A program made the position numbers and the translations under genes. A DNA stretch of 64,000 bases from Pantoea sp. Ap-967 (GTDB taxonomy: Bacteria; Pseudomonadota; Gammaproteobacteria; Pseudomonadales; Pseudomonadaceae): contig NZ_VWXK01000023.1 of NCBI RefSeq assembly GCF_011752565.1, positions 35,221 through 99,220 of the forward strand. Direction: 5' to 3'. Below the pieces are notes generated by a model. It saw only the letters and a list, made by a program, of their open reading frames with translations, did not search any database and was not told the origin of the DNA. Numbering within the stretch: the first letter of the stretch is position 1; every line of letters starts with the position of its first letter. Positions 41,446 through 51,119 of this stretch are shown here, piece by piece.

Positions 41446-44400
41446 GCCAGACCTATCGCCTCGCCAGCGGCGGCCGTATCGACCGCAGCAAGGTCCTGAA
41501 CTTCAGCTTCAACGGCAAGACCTACCAAGGTTATGCCGGTGACAGCCTGGCCGCCGCGTTGCTGGCCAATGGCGTCGACATCGTTGGCCGCAGCTTCAAG
41601 TACTCGCGCCCACGCGGCATCATCGCCGCCGGCACCGAAGAGCCGAACGCCATCCTGCAGATCGGCTCCAGCGAAGCCACCCAGATCCCCAACGTGCGGG
41701 CTACCCAGCAGGCCCTGTACGCAGGCCTGGTCGCCACCAGCACCAACGGCTGGCCGAACGTCAACAACGACGTCATGGGCATCCTTGGCAAGGTCGGCGG
41801 CAGCATGATGCCGCCGGGCTTCTACTACAAAACCTTCATGTACCCCAAATCGTTCTGGATGACCTACGAGAAGTACATCCGCAAGGCAGCCGGCCTTGGC
41901 CGTGCGCCGCTGCAGAACGACCCGGACAGCTACGACTACATGAACCAGCACTGCGACGTGCTGATTGTTGGTGCAGGCCCTGCAGGCCTGGCCGCTGCCC
42001 TGGCCGCTGCACGCAGCGGTGCCCGGGTGATCCTGGCTGACGAGCAGGAAGAGTTCGGCGGCAGCCTGCTCGACTCGCGCGAAACCCTGGACGGCAAGCC
42101 CGCCGTGGAATGGGTCAGCGCCGTGGTCAAGGAGCTGGAAAGCCTGCCGGAAGTGACCCTGCTGCCACGCGCCACGGTCAACGGCTACCACGACCACAAC
42201 TTCCTGACCATTCACGAGCGCCTGACCGACCACCTCGGTGACCGCGCGCCGATCGGCCAGGTGCGCCACCGCGTGCACCGTGTGCGCGCCAAGCGCGTGG
42301 TACTGGCTGCCGGTGCCCACGAGCGCCCGCTGGTGTACGGCAACAACGACGTGCCGGGCAACATGCTGGCCGGTGCCGTGTCCACCTACGTGCGCCGCTA
42401 CGGCGTGGCCCCAGGCCGCAAGCTGGTGCTGTCGACCAACAACGACCACGCCTACCGCGCCGCGCTGGACTGGCACGATGCTGGCCTGCAAGTGGTCGCC
42501 ATCGCCGACGCCCGCCACAACCCACGCGGTTCGCTGGTTGAGGAAGCACGTGCCAAGGGCATTCGCATCCTGACCTCCAGCGCCGTGGTCGAGGCCCGTG
42601 GCACCAAGCACGTCAGCGGCGCCCGCGTGGCGGCCATCGATGTGCAGGCGCACAAGGTCACCAGCCCTGGTGAAACCCTTGACTGCGACCTGATCGCCAC
42701 CTCCGGCGGCTACAGCCCGATCGTGCACCTGGCTTCGCACCTGGGCGGCCGCCCGGTGTGGCGTGAAGACATCCTTGGCTTCGTGCCAGGCGATGCCCCG
42801 CAAAAACGTGAATGCGTAGGCGGCGTGCATGGCGTATACGCCCTGGGCGATGTGATTGCCGACGGCTTCGAAGGCGGCGCCCGCGCAGCCACGGAAGCCG
42901 GCTTCAAGGCCACTGTTGGCAGCCTGCCGAAAACCGTGGCGCGCAAGGAAGAGGCCACCGTGGCACTGTTCCAGGTGCCGCACGACAAAGGCACCGCCCG
43001 TGCGCCGAAGCAGTTCGTCGACCAGCAGAACGACGTGACCGCCGCCGCCATCGAGCTGGCCACCCGCGAAGGCTTCGAGTCGGTCGAGCACGTAAAACGC
43101 TACACCGCTCTGGGCTTCGGCACCGACCAAGGCAAGCTGGGCAACATCAACGGCCTGGCCATTGCCGCCCGCTCCATCGGCATCACCATTCCGGAAATGG
43201 GCACCACCATGTTCCGCCCGAACTACACGCCGGTGACCTTCGGCGCGGTAGCGGGCCGCCACTGTGGCCACCTGTTCGAGCCGGTGCGCTTCACTGCCCT
43301 GCATGCCTGGCACGTGAAGAATGGCGCCGAGTTCGAAGACGTCGGCCAGTGGAAACGCCCGTGGTACTTCCCGAAAGCCGGTGAGGACATCCATGCTGCC
43401 GTTGCCCGCGAATGCAAGGCCGTGCGCGACAGCGTGGGCCTGCTCGACGCCTCGACCCTGGGCAAGATCGACATCCAGGGCCCGGACGCCCGTGAGTTCC
43501 TCAACCGCATCTACACCAACGCCTGGACCAAGCTCGACGTGGGCAAGGCCCGCTACGGCCTGATGTGCAAGGAAGACGGCATGGTCTTCGACGACGGCGT
43601 AACCGCCTGCGTTGGCGACAACCACTTCATCATGACCACCACCACCGGCGGCGCCGCCCGCGTGCTGCAGTGGATGGAGCTGTACCACCAGACCGAGTGG
43701 CCGGAGCTGAAGGTGTACTTCACCTCGGTGACCGACCACTGGGCCACCATGACCCTGTCCGGCCCCAACAGCCGCAAGCTGCTCAGCGAGCTGACCGACA
43801 TCGACATGGACAAGGAAGCCTTCCCGTTCATGACCTGGAAGGAAGGCAACGTTGGCGGCGTACCGGCCCGGGTGTTCCGGATCTCGTTCACCGGCGAGCT
43901 GTCGTACGAAGTCAACGTGCAGGCCAACTACGCCATGGGCGTGTTGGAACAGATCATCGAAGCGGGCAAGAAGTACAACCTGACCCCGTATGGCACCGAA
44001 ACCATGCACGTGCTGCGTGCCGAGAAGGGCTTCATCATCGTGGGCCAGGACACCGATGGCTCGATGAACCCGGACGACCTGAACATGAGCTGGTGCGTGG
44101 GCCGCAACAAGCCGTTCTCGTGGATTGGCCTGCGTGGCATGAACCGCGAAGACTGCGTGCGTGAAAACCGCAAGCAGCTGGTAGGCCTGAAGCCGATCGA
44201 CCCCACCAAGTGGCTGCCTGAAGGCGCCCAGTTGGTGTTCGACCCGAAGCAGCCTATTCCAATGGACATGGTTGGCCACGTGACCTCCAGCTACGCCTCC
44301 AACTCCCTGGGCTATTCGTTCGCCATGGGCGTGGTCAAGGGCGGCCTCAAGCGCATGGGCGAGCGCGTGTTCTCGCCACAGGCAGACGGCAGCGTGATCG

Positions 44401-44459
44401 AGGCGGAGATCGTGTCTTCGGTGTTCTTCGATCCGAAGGGTGAGCGGCAGAACGTTTGA
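41442..44459 (+). CDS. soxA: Sarcosine oxidase alpha subunit
   Basis: 1005 aa subunit. The N-terminal 2Fe-2S-like fold segment (FNGKTYQGYAGDSLAAALLA) is followed by an NAD-binding Rossmann domain (DVLIVGAGPAGLAAALAAAR near residue 170). The C-terminal aminomethyltransferase (GcvT-like) domain has LDASTLGKIDIQGPDAREFL and SFTGELSYEVNV, and binds THF to accept the methylene group. Normal full length and translationally coupled to soxD. Confidence 0.95.
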   Translation: MSQTYRLASGGRIDRSKVLNFSFNGKTYQGYAGDSLAAALLANGVDIVGRSFKYSRPRGIIAAGTEEPNAILQIGSSEATQIPNVRATQQALYAGLVATSTNGWPNVNNDVMGILGKVGGSMMPPGFYYKTFMYPKSFWMTYEKYIRKAAGLGRAPLQNDPDSYDYMNQHCDVLIVGAGPAGLAAALAAARSGARVILADEQEEFGGSLLDSRETLDGKPAVEWVSAVVKELESLPEVTLLPRATVNGYHDHNFLTIHERLTDHLGDRAPIGQVRHRVHRVRAKRVVLAAGAHERPLVYGNNDVPGNMLAGAVSTYVRRYGVAPGRKLVLSTNNDHAYRAALDWHDAGLQVVAIADARHNPRGSLVEEARAKGIRILTSSAVVEARGTKHVSGARVAAIDVQAHKVTSPGETLDCDLIATSGGYSPIVHLASHLGGRPVWREDILGFVPGDAPQKRECVGGVHGVYALGDVIADGFEGGARAATEAGFKATVGSLPKTVARKEEATVALFQVPHDKGTARAPKQFVDQQNDVTAAAIELATREGFESVEHVKRYTALGFGTDQGKLGNINGLAIAARSIGITIPEMGTTMFRPNYTPVTFGAVAGRHCGHLFEPVRFTALHAWHVKNGAEFEDVGQWKRPWYFPKAGEDIHAAVARECKAVRDSVGLLDASTLGKIDIQGPDAREFLNRIYTNAWTKLDVGKARYGLMCKEDGMVFDDGVTACVGDNHFIMTTTTGGAARVLQWMELYHQTEWPELKVYFTSVTDHWATMTLSGPNSRKLLSELTDIDMDKEAFPFMTWKEGNVGGVPARVFRISFTGELSYEVNVQANYAMGVLEQIIEAGKKYNLTPYGTETMHVLRAEKGFIIVGQDTDGSMNPDDLNMSWCVGRNKPFSWIGLRGMNREDCVRENRKQLVGLKPIDPTKWLPEGAQLVFDPKQPIPMDMVGHVTSSYASNSLGYSFAMGVVKGGLKRMGERVFSPQADGSVIEAEIVSSVFFDPKGERQNV

Positions 44460-44492
44460 GGCCCATAACTAGGTCCGCTTGAAATGCAAGCC

Positions 44493-44570
44493 CTGTAGGA
44501 GCGGGCTTGCCCCGCGAAGGCAGAGGTGGCCTCGCCGCCCTCTTCGCGGGACAAGCCCGCTCCTACAGAC
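44493..44570. repeat. REP pair (GCGGGC class) between soxA and soxG
   Basis: CTGTAGGAGCGGGCTTGCCC and inverted TTCGCGGGACAAGCCCGCTC, about 27 bases apart. It lies inside the sox operon. Confidence 0.88.
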
Positions 44571-44640
44571 CACGGCTGCTATTCGGGCATTGCGTCTGAC
44601 CTTCGGTCTTACGGACAACAGAATTCAAGGCAGGTAAGAA

Positions 44641-45273
44641 ATGAGCGCTATCAACGTCTTCCAGCAAAACCCCGGCGCCGAGGCCAAGGCCCAGTCGCCA
44701 CTGCACCACGCCGACCTGGCCAGCCTGGTGGGCAAAGGCCGCAAGAACGCAGGCGTAACCCTGCGCGAGAAGAAATTCCTCGGCCACCTGACCCTGCGTG
44801 GCGATGGCCACAACCCGGAATTCGCCGCCGGCGTGCACAAGGCCCTGGGCCTGGAGCTGCCGGTTGCCCTGACCGTGGTGGCCAACGGCGACACCTCGCT
44901 GCAGTGGGTTGGCCCCGACGAGTGGCTGCTGATCGTGCCCGGCGGGCAGGAGCTGGCAGTGGAGCAGAAACTGCGTGCGGCCCTTGAAGGCCAGCACATC
45001 CAGGTGGTGAACGTCAGCGGCGGGCAAAGCCTGCTGGAACTGCGCGGCCCGAACGTGCGCGAAGTGCTGATGAAGTCCACCAGCTATGATGTTCACCCGA
45101 ACAACTTCCCGGTGGGCAAGGCCGTGGGCACCGTGTTCGCCAAGTCGCAACTGGTGATCCGCCGCACCGCCGAAGACACCTGGGAACTGGTGATTCGCCG
45201 CAGCTTCTCCGACTACTGGTGGCTGTGGCTGCAGGACGCTTCGGCCGAATACGGCCTGAGCATCGAGGCGTAA
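44641..45273 (+). CDS. soxG: Sarcosine oxidase gamma subunit
   Basis: 210 aa subunit of the heterotetrameric enzyme, with the family segments LHHADLASLVGKGRKNAGVT, LREKKFLGHLTLRG, WVGPDEWLLIVPGG and C-terminal FSDYWWLWLQDA. 181 bp after soxA, the gap being a REP pair, and 12 bp before purU. Confidence 0.94.
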   Translation: MSAINVFQQNPGAEAKAQSPLHHADLASLVGKGRKNAGVTLREKKFLGHLTLRGDGHNPEFAAGVHKALGLELPVALTVVANGDTSLQWVGPDEWLLIVPGGQELAVEQKLRAALEGQHIQVVNVSGGQSLLELRGPNVREVLMKSTSYDVHPNNFPVGKAVGTVFAKSQLVIRRTAEDTWELVIRRSFSDYWWLWLQDASAEYGLSIEA

Positions 45274-45285
45274 GGAGAACGGAAC

Positions 45286-46143
45286 ATGAGTCGGGCACCG
45301 GATACCTGGATTCTCACCGCCGACTGCCCGAGCATGCTCGGCACTGTCGACGTGGTGACGCGCTACCTCTACGAGCAGCGCTGCTACGTGACCGAGCACC
45401 ATTCCTTCGATGACCGGCTGTCGGGGCGGTTCTTCATTCGCGTGGAGTTCCGCCAGCCGGACGACTTCGACGAGGCAGGCTTTCGCGCAGGCCTTGCCGA
45501 GCGCAGCGAAGCGTTCGGCATGGCGTTCGAGCTGACCGCACCCAATCACCGCCCCAAGGTGGTGATCATGGTGTCCAAGGCCGACCACTGCCTGAACGAC
45601 CTGCTGTACCGCCAGCGCATCGGCCAGCTGGCCATGGACGTGGTTGCGGTGGTGTCCAACCACCCTGACCTCGAACCGCTCGCGCACTGGCACAAGATTC
45701 CCTACTACCACTTCGCCCTCGACCCGAAAGACAAGCCGGGCCAAGAGCGCAAGGTGATGCAGGTGATCGAGGAAACCGGGGCGGAGCTGGTGGTGCTTGC
45801 CCGTTACATGCAGGTGCTGTCGCCGGAGCTGTGCCGGCGCCTGGATGGCTGGGCGATCAACATTCACCACTCGTTGTTGCCGGGGTTCAAGGGCGCCAAG
45901 CCTTATCACCAGGCGTACAACAAGGGCGTGAAGATGGTCGGCGCTACCGCGCACTACATCAACAACGACCTCGACGAGGGGCCGATCATTGCCCAGGGCG
46001 TCGAGGTGGTGGACCACAGCCATTACCCCGAAGACCTGATTGCCAAGGGGCGCGACATCGAGTGCCTGACCTTGGCGCGGGCCGTGGGGTACCACATTGA
46101 GCGGCGGGTGTTCCTTAACGCCAATCGCACGGTTGTTCTGTAG
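45286..46143 (+). CDS. purU: Formyltetrahydrofolate deformylase
   Basis: 285 aa. N-terminal ACT-like domain (WILTADCPSMLGTVDVVTRY) and C-terminal formyltransferase fold with the catalytic N-H-D set visible in INIHHSLLPGFKGAKPYHQA and NNDLDEGPIIAQ. It hydrolyses 10-formyl-THF to formate and THF, regenerating THF for sarcosine oxidase. 12 bp after soxG, so part of the same operon; AAGGAG site present. Confidence 0.93.
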   Translation: MSRAPDTWILTADCPSMLGTVDVVTRYLYEQRCYVTEHHSFDDRLSGRFFIRVEFRQPDDFDEAGFRAGLAERSEAFGMAFELTAPNHRPKVVIMVSKADHCLNDLLYRQRIGQLAMDVVAVVSNHPDLEPLAHWHKIPYYHFALDPKDKPGQERKVMQVIEETGAELVVLARYMQVLSPELCRRLDGWAINIHHSLLPGFKGAKPYHQAYNKGVKMVGATAHYINNDLDEGPIIAQGVEVVDHSHYPEDLIAKGRDIECLTLARAVGYHIERRVFLNANRTVVL

Positions 46144-46157
46144 CAGCCTGTACTGGC

Positions 46158-46250
46158 CCCTTCGCGGGACAAGCCCGCTCCTACAGGTTCGGTGTCGGCC
46201 TCAGGGCCTGCACATTACCTGTGGGAGCGGGCTTGCCCGCGAAGGGGCCA
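46158..46250. repeat. REP pair (GCGGGC class) after purU
   Basis: GGCCCCTTCGCGGGACAAGC and inverted GCGGGCTTGCCCGCGAAGGG around a spacer of about 33 bases. Likely end of the glyA-sox-purU operon. Confidence 0.88.
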
Positions 46251-46365
46251 TTGGTTATGTCGGCGGAATACGACGACAGCGGGTAAATACTATCAATTCT
46301 GCCAGTTGTGGCGAAAAGTTCGGATGGTTAGCGTGACCTGATAGCGGACGCGATCAGGAGCACGT

Positions 46366-48756
46366 ATGAAACTCATCTTGAATGTACTCTGTTTGCCATT
46401 GTTGCTATTTCATTTCAGCGCATTTTCGATGGAAATGAACCCGTACCAGCAACTGGTAAACGATGATCAGAATAACCCGCTTTGCCTGGCCCTCGGCAAA
46501 GACTTCGAATCGGTATCGCTGCAACAATGTGAGGACACGGCTGGCCAGCAATGGATATTCGCGCAGTCCGGCGCCATGGTGTTCATCAAAAGTATGGCGC
46601 TTGGGCACTCGGACAAAGAGATGTGCCTGGTCGCGTTGGGCCAAGCCATGTTGAAAATGGCAACGTGTGCCAGTGCCGACCCGACTGATTATCAATCGAA
46701 GCGGCTTTGGTATATCGGTGGAAGTGACCACAATTCACTGTTAAACAAATATATCGCCGACAAAGGATGGCCCAACTATCTACAGCGTACGGCGGAAGGC
46801 ACATTGGTGTTTGGCAATGGAGAGCCCGCGGCAGCAAAATGGGCATTCGCTCAGCCGCTGTATGAGCAGATCGTCAGTGATGTTCATGGGCTTGAGGCGT
46901 GCCTGACGTTAGCCGACGACCACGCCTCGGTCGCGCTGCAACCGTGCCGTGGGAAAGACCAGCAGCAATGGCAATTCACCCCGTCTGGCACCAGGCTACA
47001 CGTCAAAAACAAGGCGCTGAACGGTGAGGCGGAGGAAAAGTGTTTGTATGCGGCCAGCAGCAGTGAAGTCAAAATGGCTGCGTGCGCCAGCGCCGGCGGC
47101 ACGGACTATGAGTCTCACCGGCTGTGGGAAAGAAAGGGTAATCAGCCCAGTGTTTTACTGAATAAATACATCAGTGACAAAGGGCAGCCCAGTGCCCTGC
47201 AGTACACCGAGGACCGGCGGTTGGTGTTTGCTGGTCAAGACAGTGCCACGGCCAAATGGAATATCAGTAAGCACTATGGCCATGTCAGGAATATTGGCAA
47301 GGGCCAGGAATACTGCCTGGCGCTGGCACCGAATGACGTTGATGTCGAGTTGGCGCCGTGCTCGCGTGAAGCCAGGCAAGACTGGAGCATGGCTGTTACG
47401 GCGGGCATCAATAGATTGCAAAATCGATTCCTGGCCAGCGAGCAAAATGAAAAGTGCCTGGGCTCGGCTGTCAAAATGATTGATTGCCAAGGCAGTGGTT
47501 TTCAATCGGAACGGACGTGGTTTCCCAACAGAAACTTCATCCCTGAAACGACCATGATCGGGTTTACGCTGCAAAACAAATACCGCAACGATCTCGGCAG
47601 AAAAGAGGTGCTTGGTTTCTCAGGTAGTCACGTTCAGATGGTGCCGGCATCCTCTGAAATGGATGCCACCTGGACATTTGACCTGGACATACCTGTTATT
47701 TCGAAGCGCCCCATGCTGGGGGATAAAAAAATTCTGCTGTTGCACACCCATTACAGTGACAGACCGGAAACCGATTTCGCCGAAGTCAAACGGGGCTTTT
47801 TTGGTAGCGAAAATGACAACTATTCGTTCGTAAACGCCGTGTCGCTTGCGTCTGGCAACAAACTACATTTCACCGGCGACGCGGTCACCGGCCTGGATTT
47901 GGGGCCACGCCCTGCAGATTGCCCAAACAGAGAACTGATGGCTAAAGCGGTTGAGCGTGCCCTTGAAAAGGGCTGGGATGCGAAGGACTACGATTATCTT
48001 GCGGTTGAAATTCCTCCCACGGCCTGTTCTTGGGCTGGCCTGGCCGCGACTCCAGGTAACTCGGCCATGGGCAATGGCGTTGGTTGGAAACCCTGGATGT
48101 GGCAGCATGAGTTTGGTCATAGCCTGGGAGGCCCGCACGCCAAATCACTGGAGCATTGCCCAACTCAACAGGATGTTGTTCAAGTTGGTGGTGACGGCTG
48201 TACGGTCACGGGGCTCGGAGACCCATCGGATACGCTCAATGGCGGAGGGGGGCGTCTTTACCCCCTGCCTTACCAGTATTTTGCCGGCTGGGTGACGGAT
48301 GAACAATTCCCCGAAGTGCTGAAGAATGGCACTTATAAAATTGCCCCCCTGTTTGCACCGGCTGACGCAGCCGTTATCAAAGGCCTGCGGTTGTTCCGCA
48401 GCGATAATAGCTACCTTGTCCTGGAGTTTCGTCAGCCCTTGGAAGGGTTTGAAAATTGGGACCCGGCTGATCCGTTCGTCAATGGTGTGATCGTCAGAGT
48501 GGTTCACTTCATCGCGAACACCGTCTCCAACACACTTGTAGACACGACACCCGACAGCCCGAACGGCATGAAAGATGCGCCTTTGATGCAAGGTAAACAA
48601 CTGGATGACCTGCTCTCGGGTAAGCGGATTACGGTTCTCCACATTGACAAGACCGGGGCGACCGTTGAAATCGCTGATGTGCCCGGCCATGTGCCCTTCC
48701 ATCGGCCGCCTGCCAGTCCCGCTGCAGAGCGGCGCGAAGAAGTCATTGAAGATTGA
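46366..48756 (+). CDS. Secreted zinc metalloprotease with three beta-trefoil lectin-like repeats
   Basis: 796 aa, not a member of the betaine pathway. Signal peptide about 1-21 (MKLILNVLCLPLLLFHFSAF). Three internal repeats (about 35-160, 175-300, 312-430) each carry a Q-x-W-type motif (QQW 61-63, QQW 200-202, QDW 338-340); the first two also share LLNKYI-DKG and LVF-G segments. They resemble ricin-B/beta-trefoil carbohydrate-binding domains. The C-terminal half holds the extended metzincin zinc motif HEFGHSLGGPH at 581-591 (H581, E582, H585, H591), resembling M11 gametolysin-type peptidases. It is clearly lower in GC than the neighbours and splits the purU-fdhA neighbourhood, so it is probably acquired. 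Substrate unknown. Confidence 0.8.
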   Translation: MKLILNVLCLPLLLFHFSAFSMEMNPYQQLVNDDQNNPLCLALGKDFESVSLQQCEDTAGQQWIFAQSGAMVFIKSMALGHSDKEMCLVALGQAMLKMATCASADPTDYQSKRLWYIGGSDHNSLLNKYIADKGWPNYLQRTAEGTLVFGNGEPAAAKWAFAQPLYEQIVSDVHGLEACLTLADDHASVALQPCRGKDQQQWQFTPSGTRLHVKNKALNGEAEEKCLYAASSSEVKMAACASAGGTDYESHRLWERKGNQPSVLLNKYISDKGQPSALQYTEDRRLVFAGQDSATAKWNISKHYGHVRNIGKGQEYCLALAPNDVDVELAPCSREARQDWSMAVTAGINRLQNRFLASEQNEKCLGSAVKMIDCQGSGFQSERTWFPNRNFIPETTMIGFTLQNKYRNDLGRKEVLGFSGSHVQMVPASSEMDATWTFDLDIPVISKRPMLGDKKILLLHTHYSDRPETDFAEVKRGFFGSENDNYSFVNAVSLASGNKLHFTGDAVTGLDLGPRPADCPNRELMAKAVERALEKGWDAKDYDYLAVEIPPTACSWAGLAATPGNSAMGNGVGWKPWMWQHEFGHSLGGPHAKSLEHCPTQQDVVQVGGDGCTVTGLGDPSDTLNGGGGRLYPLPYQYFAGWVTDEQFPEVLKNGTYKIAPLFAPADAAVIKGLRLFRSDNSYLVLEFRQPLEGFENWDPADPFVNGVIVRVVHFIANTVSNTLVDTTPDSPNGMKDAPLMQGKQLDDLLSGKRITVLHIDKTGATVEIADVPGHVPFHRPPASPAAERREEVIED

Positions 48757-49029
48757 GGTAGAGAATGCCCAATCCGTCAAGGCTGCCTGATTCGTGAGTG
48801 TTGTGGGCGTATGGCGTGACGGGATGTCAGCCATGCGCTTAGCGCTGAGCGCGTGCAAGGGGCTGGCGCGTTTTCACCTGCCGCTAAAAGGCATCTCTCT
48901 GTCGTTTCCAGTCAGCGCAAGTCGCCCTGCCAGGCCCACAATTCCCTCCATTCCAGTAACACATGCCGCCCATGGACGGCGGCAGGTTCCACCACCGCTG
49001 CATAAATAAAAATCAAGCGAGGTAAGAGC
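48757..49029 (+). promoter_or_regulatory. Region upstream of fdhA
   Basis: 273 bp, no gene supported. A GCCGCC(CATGGA)CGGCGG hairpin is at about 48967. An AGCGAGGTAAGAG ribosome site precedes fdhA. Confidence 0.35.
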
Positions 49030-50229
49030 ATGTCTGGCAATCGTGGAGTGGTGTATCTCGGCGCGGGCAAGGTCGAGGTGCAGAAGATCGACTACCCGAA
49101 AATGCAAGACCCACGCGGCAAGAAGATCGAGCACGGCGTGATCCTCAAGGTGGTTTCCACCAACATTTGCGGCTCCGACCAGCACATGGTCCGTGGCCGC
49201 ACCACTGCCCAGGTCGGCCTGGTGCTTGGCCACGAAATCACCGGTGAAATCGTCGAATTGGGGCGTGATGTAGAACGCCTGAAAATCGGTGACCTGGTGT
49301 CGGTACCGTTCAACGTCGCGTGCGGGCGCTGCCGCTCGTGCAAAGAGATGCACACCGGTGTCTGCCTCACCGTCAACCCGGCCCGCGCCGGTGGTGCCTA
49401 TGGCTACGTCGACATGGGCGACTGGACCGGTGGCCAGGCCGAGTACGTGCTGGTGCCATACGCCGACTTCAACCTGCTGAAACTGCCCGACCGCGACAAG
49501 GCCATGGAAAAGATCCGCGACCTGACCTGCCTGTCGGACATCCTGCCAACCGGCTACCACGGCGCCGTCACTGCTGGCGTTGGCCCAGGCAGCACCGTCT
49601 ACGTGGCCGGTGCCGGCCCGGTGGGCCTTGCCGCTGCTGCCTCGGCGCGCCTGCTGGGCGCTGCCTGCGTGATCGTCGGTGACCTGAACCCGGCCCGCCT
49701 GGCCCACGCCAAGTCCCAGGGCTTCGAAGTGGTCGACCTGTCCAAGGACACCCCGCTGCACGAGCAGATCGTCGACATCCTGGGCGAGCCGGAAGTGGAC
49801 TGCGCCGTTGACGCAGTAGGCTTCGAGGCCCGTGGCCACGGCCACGAAGGCGCCAAGCACGAGGCCCCGGCCACCGTGCTGAACTCGCTGATGCAGGTCA
49901 CCCGCGTGGCCGGCAGTATTGGTATTCCGGGCCTGTACGTGACCGAAGACCCGGGCGCGGTGGACGCTGCGGCCAAGATCGGCGCGCTGAGCATTCGTTT
50001 TGGCCTGGGCTGGGCCAAGTCGCACAGCTTCCACACCGGGCAAACCCCGACCATGAAGTACAACCGCCAGCTGATGCAGGCGATCATGTGGGACCGTATC
50101 AACATTGCCGAGGTGGTGGGGGTGCAGGTCATCAACCTGGACCAGGCGCCGGAAGGCTATGGCGAGTTTGATGCCGGTGTGCCGAAGAAATTCGTCATCG
50201 ACCCGCACAAGATGTGGGGCGCGGCGTGA
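49030..50229 (+). CDS. fdhA: Glutathione-independent formaldehyde dehydrogenase
   Basis: 399 aa zinc-dependent medium-chain dehydrogenase with tightly bound NAD. Catalytic zinc region NICGSDQHMVRGRT and GHEITGEIVELG; structural zinc cysteines in VACGRCRSCKEMHTGVC; nucleotide-binding VYVAGAGPVGLAAAASARLL. It oxidises formaldehyde released by GbcAB and DgcAB to formate. Length equals the well-studied P. putida enzyme. Confidence 0.95.
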   Translation: MSGNRGVVYLGAGKVEVQKIDYPKMQDPRGKKIEHGVILKVVSTNICGSDQHMVRGRTTAQVGLVLGHEITGEIVELGRDVERLKIGDLVSVPFNVACGRCRSCKEMHTGVCLTVNPARAGGAYGYVDMGDWTGGQAEYVLVPYADFNLLKLPDRDKAMEKIRDLTCLSDILPTGYHGAVTAGVGPGSTVYVAGAGPVGLAAAASARLLGAACVIVGDLNPARLAHAKSQGFEVVDLSKDTPLHEQIVDILGEPEVDCAVDAVGFEARGHGHEGAKHEAPATVLNSLMQVTRVAGSIGIPGLYVTEDPGAVDAAAKIGALSIRFGLGWAKSHSFHTGQTPTMKYNRQLMQAIMWDRINIAEVVGVQVINLDQAPEGYGEFDAGVPKKFVIDPHKMWGAA

Positions 50230-50244
50230 CCGTGTGATGTGGGA

Positions 50245-50275
50245 AAGCCCCTCTTGTGGAGGGGCTTTTTTTGGC
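50245..50275 (+). terminator. Rho-independent terminator of fdhA
   Basis: Stem AAGCCCCTC / GAGGGGCTT with a 5-base loop followed by a T-run, 15 bp after the fdhA stop. Confidence 0.93.
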
Positions 50276-50279
50276 GGGT

Positions 50280-50327
50280 AGATCGAGCGCCGCAGGCGGC
50301 GCATCGCGAGCTTTGCTCGCTCCTACC
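50280..50327. repeat. Single REP (GCGAGC class) with GAGCGCCGC-GCGGCGC hairpin
   Basis: ATCGAGCGCCGCAGGCGGCG hairpin followed by CATCGCGAGCTTTGCTCGCT. The same hairpin motif also begins the REP at 6611 and both copies of the duplicated cassette (51704, 53568). Confidence 0.75.
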
Positions 50328-50345
50328 AGGCCAGCTACCCAGCCT

Positions 50346-50555
50346 TCAGGCCTGGTCGCCTGAACCTTGAACGGCCAGCACCGACCCTTTGTCATCGGTA
50401 GCCAGCAGCCCGGAGGCTTGAGTGTCGTCGGTACTCAACTCTGCCAGCGGCTGCTCGGCATTGCGAAAGATGGCGCGGTGCTGGTCGCCTTGCTTCACGG
50501 TGACGAGCTTGTCGCCCTGGTAGAAGAACAGCGTGTTGTTCGGTGCTTTGCTCAT
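50346..50555 (-). pseudogene. Rhs N-terminal segment only, 69 aa (truncated orphan)
   Basis: Opens MSKAPNNTLFFYQGDKLVTV and contains SGLLATDDKGSVLAVQGSGD before a stop. It aligns with the first 65 residues of the Rhs orphan at 54532 (LYFYQADKIFSLNRDEL, ACDGNGSVLSFVG) but ends before the Rhs core. It is either a remnant of a longer orphan whose core was lost, or a minimal gene. It lies at the left end of the Rhs island, 73 bp beyond the fdhA terminator. Confidence 0.65.
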
Positions 50556-50740
50556 GGTTCGAATCCCTGCTGGGGTGGATGAATGGGCGCTGCATGAAAC
50601 CCATTCTGAACACCCGCAGGAATTTTGATACTGGCAGAAATAACAGTTTTAAAGCCTGGCGCAGCACCTGTAGGAGATAACCCAGCCCTTGCGGGCTGCG
50701 CTGTCGCGCAGGGAACATTGCCAGCAGCCGCGCTGCAGTT

Positions 50741-50774
50741 CCCTGTGGGAGCGGGCTTGCCCGCGAAGGGGCCA
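50741..50774. repeat. Short REP (GCGGGC class) in cassette copy 1
   Basis: CCCTGTGGGAGCGGGCTTGC followed by CCGCGAAGGGGCC; the matching copy is at 52615-52647. Confidence 0.7.
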
Positions 50775-50788
50775 GCCCGGTCGACCCA

Positions 50789-51055
50789 TTATTTACGTAT
50801 CATCCCCAACTCGGCATCATCCATCAGCGCCTTGGCCAGCGCGCTCAAATAATGTGAAGCCCAAAGCAACTGCGGCTTGTCTTCCATAAGCCCTTCGATG
50901 GTCAAATCCCGCACATAGCCCATCAGTTCCGAAGCCTGTTCGCGGGCGTTCTGGCAGGGAATGCCCGGGGCGATGCAGAACAGCGGGTGGGTATGGCCTT
51001 CGCCTTGGTAGAAAAAGGTTTTGCCTACGGTGGTGTTGGTATTGTCACTGCTCAT
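50789..51055 (-). CDS. DUF3077-type small protein, copy 1
   Basis: 88 aa, cytosolic, opening MSSDNTNTTVGKTFFYQGEG, with the FCIAPGIPCQNAREQASELM and QLLWASHYLSALAKALMDDA segments typical of the Pseudomonas DUF3077 family of unknown function. It differs from copy 2 (52662-52928) at two residues (Pro/Thr at GIPC and Ile/Met near the end). It is downstream of the DUF6124-like gene on the same strand. Confidence 0.78.
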   Translation of the reverse strand: MSSDNTNTTVGKTFFYQGEGHTHPLFCIAPGIPCQNAREQASELMGYVRDLTIEGLMEDKPQLLWASHYLSALAKALMDDAELGMIRK

Positions 51056-51119
51056 CTTTCAATCTCCCTGAAATTTCTCGGTTGCCTGGGCCAGCCCAGG
51101 CAACACAAAAGCTCAACCG

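Noticed and set aside
41355..44279. Long minus-strand open frame opposite soxA
   Set aside because: Same third-position GC effect; soxA is a full-length recognisable protein and the antisense translation shows no domain.
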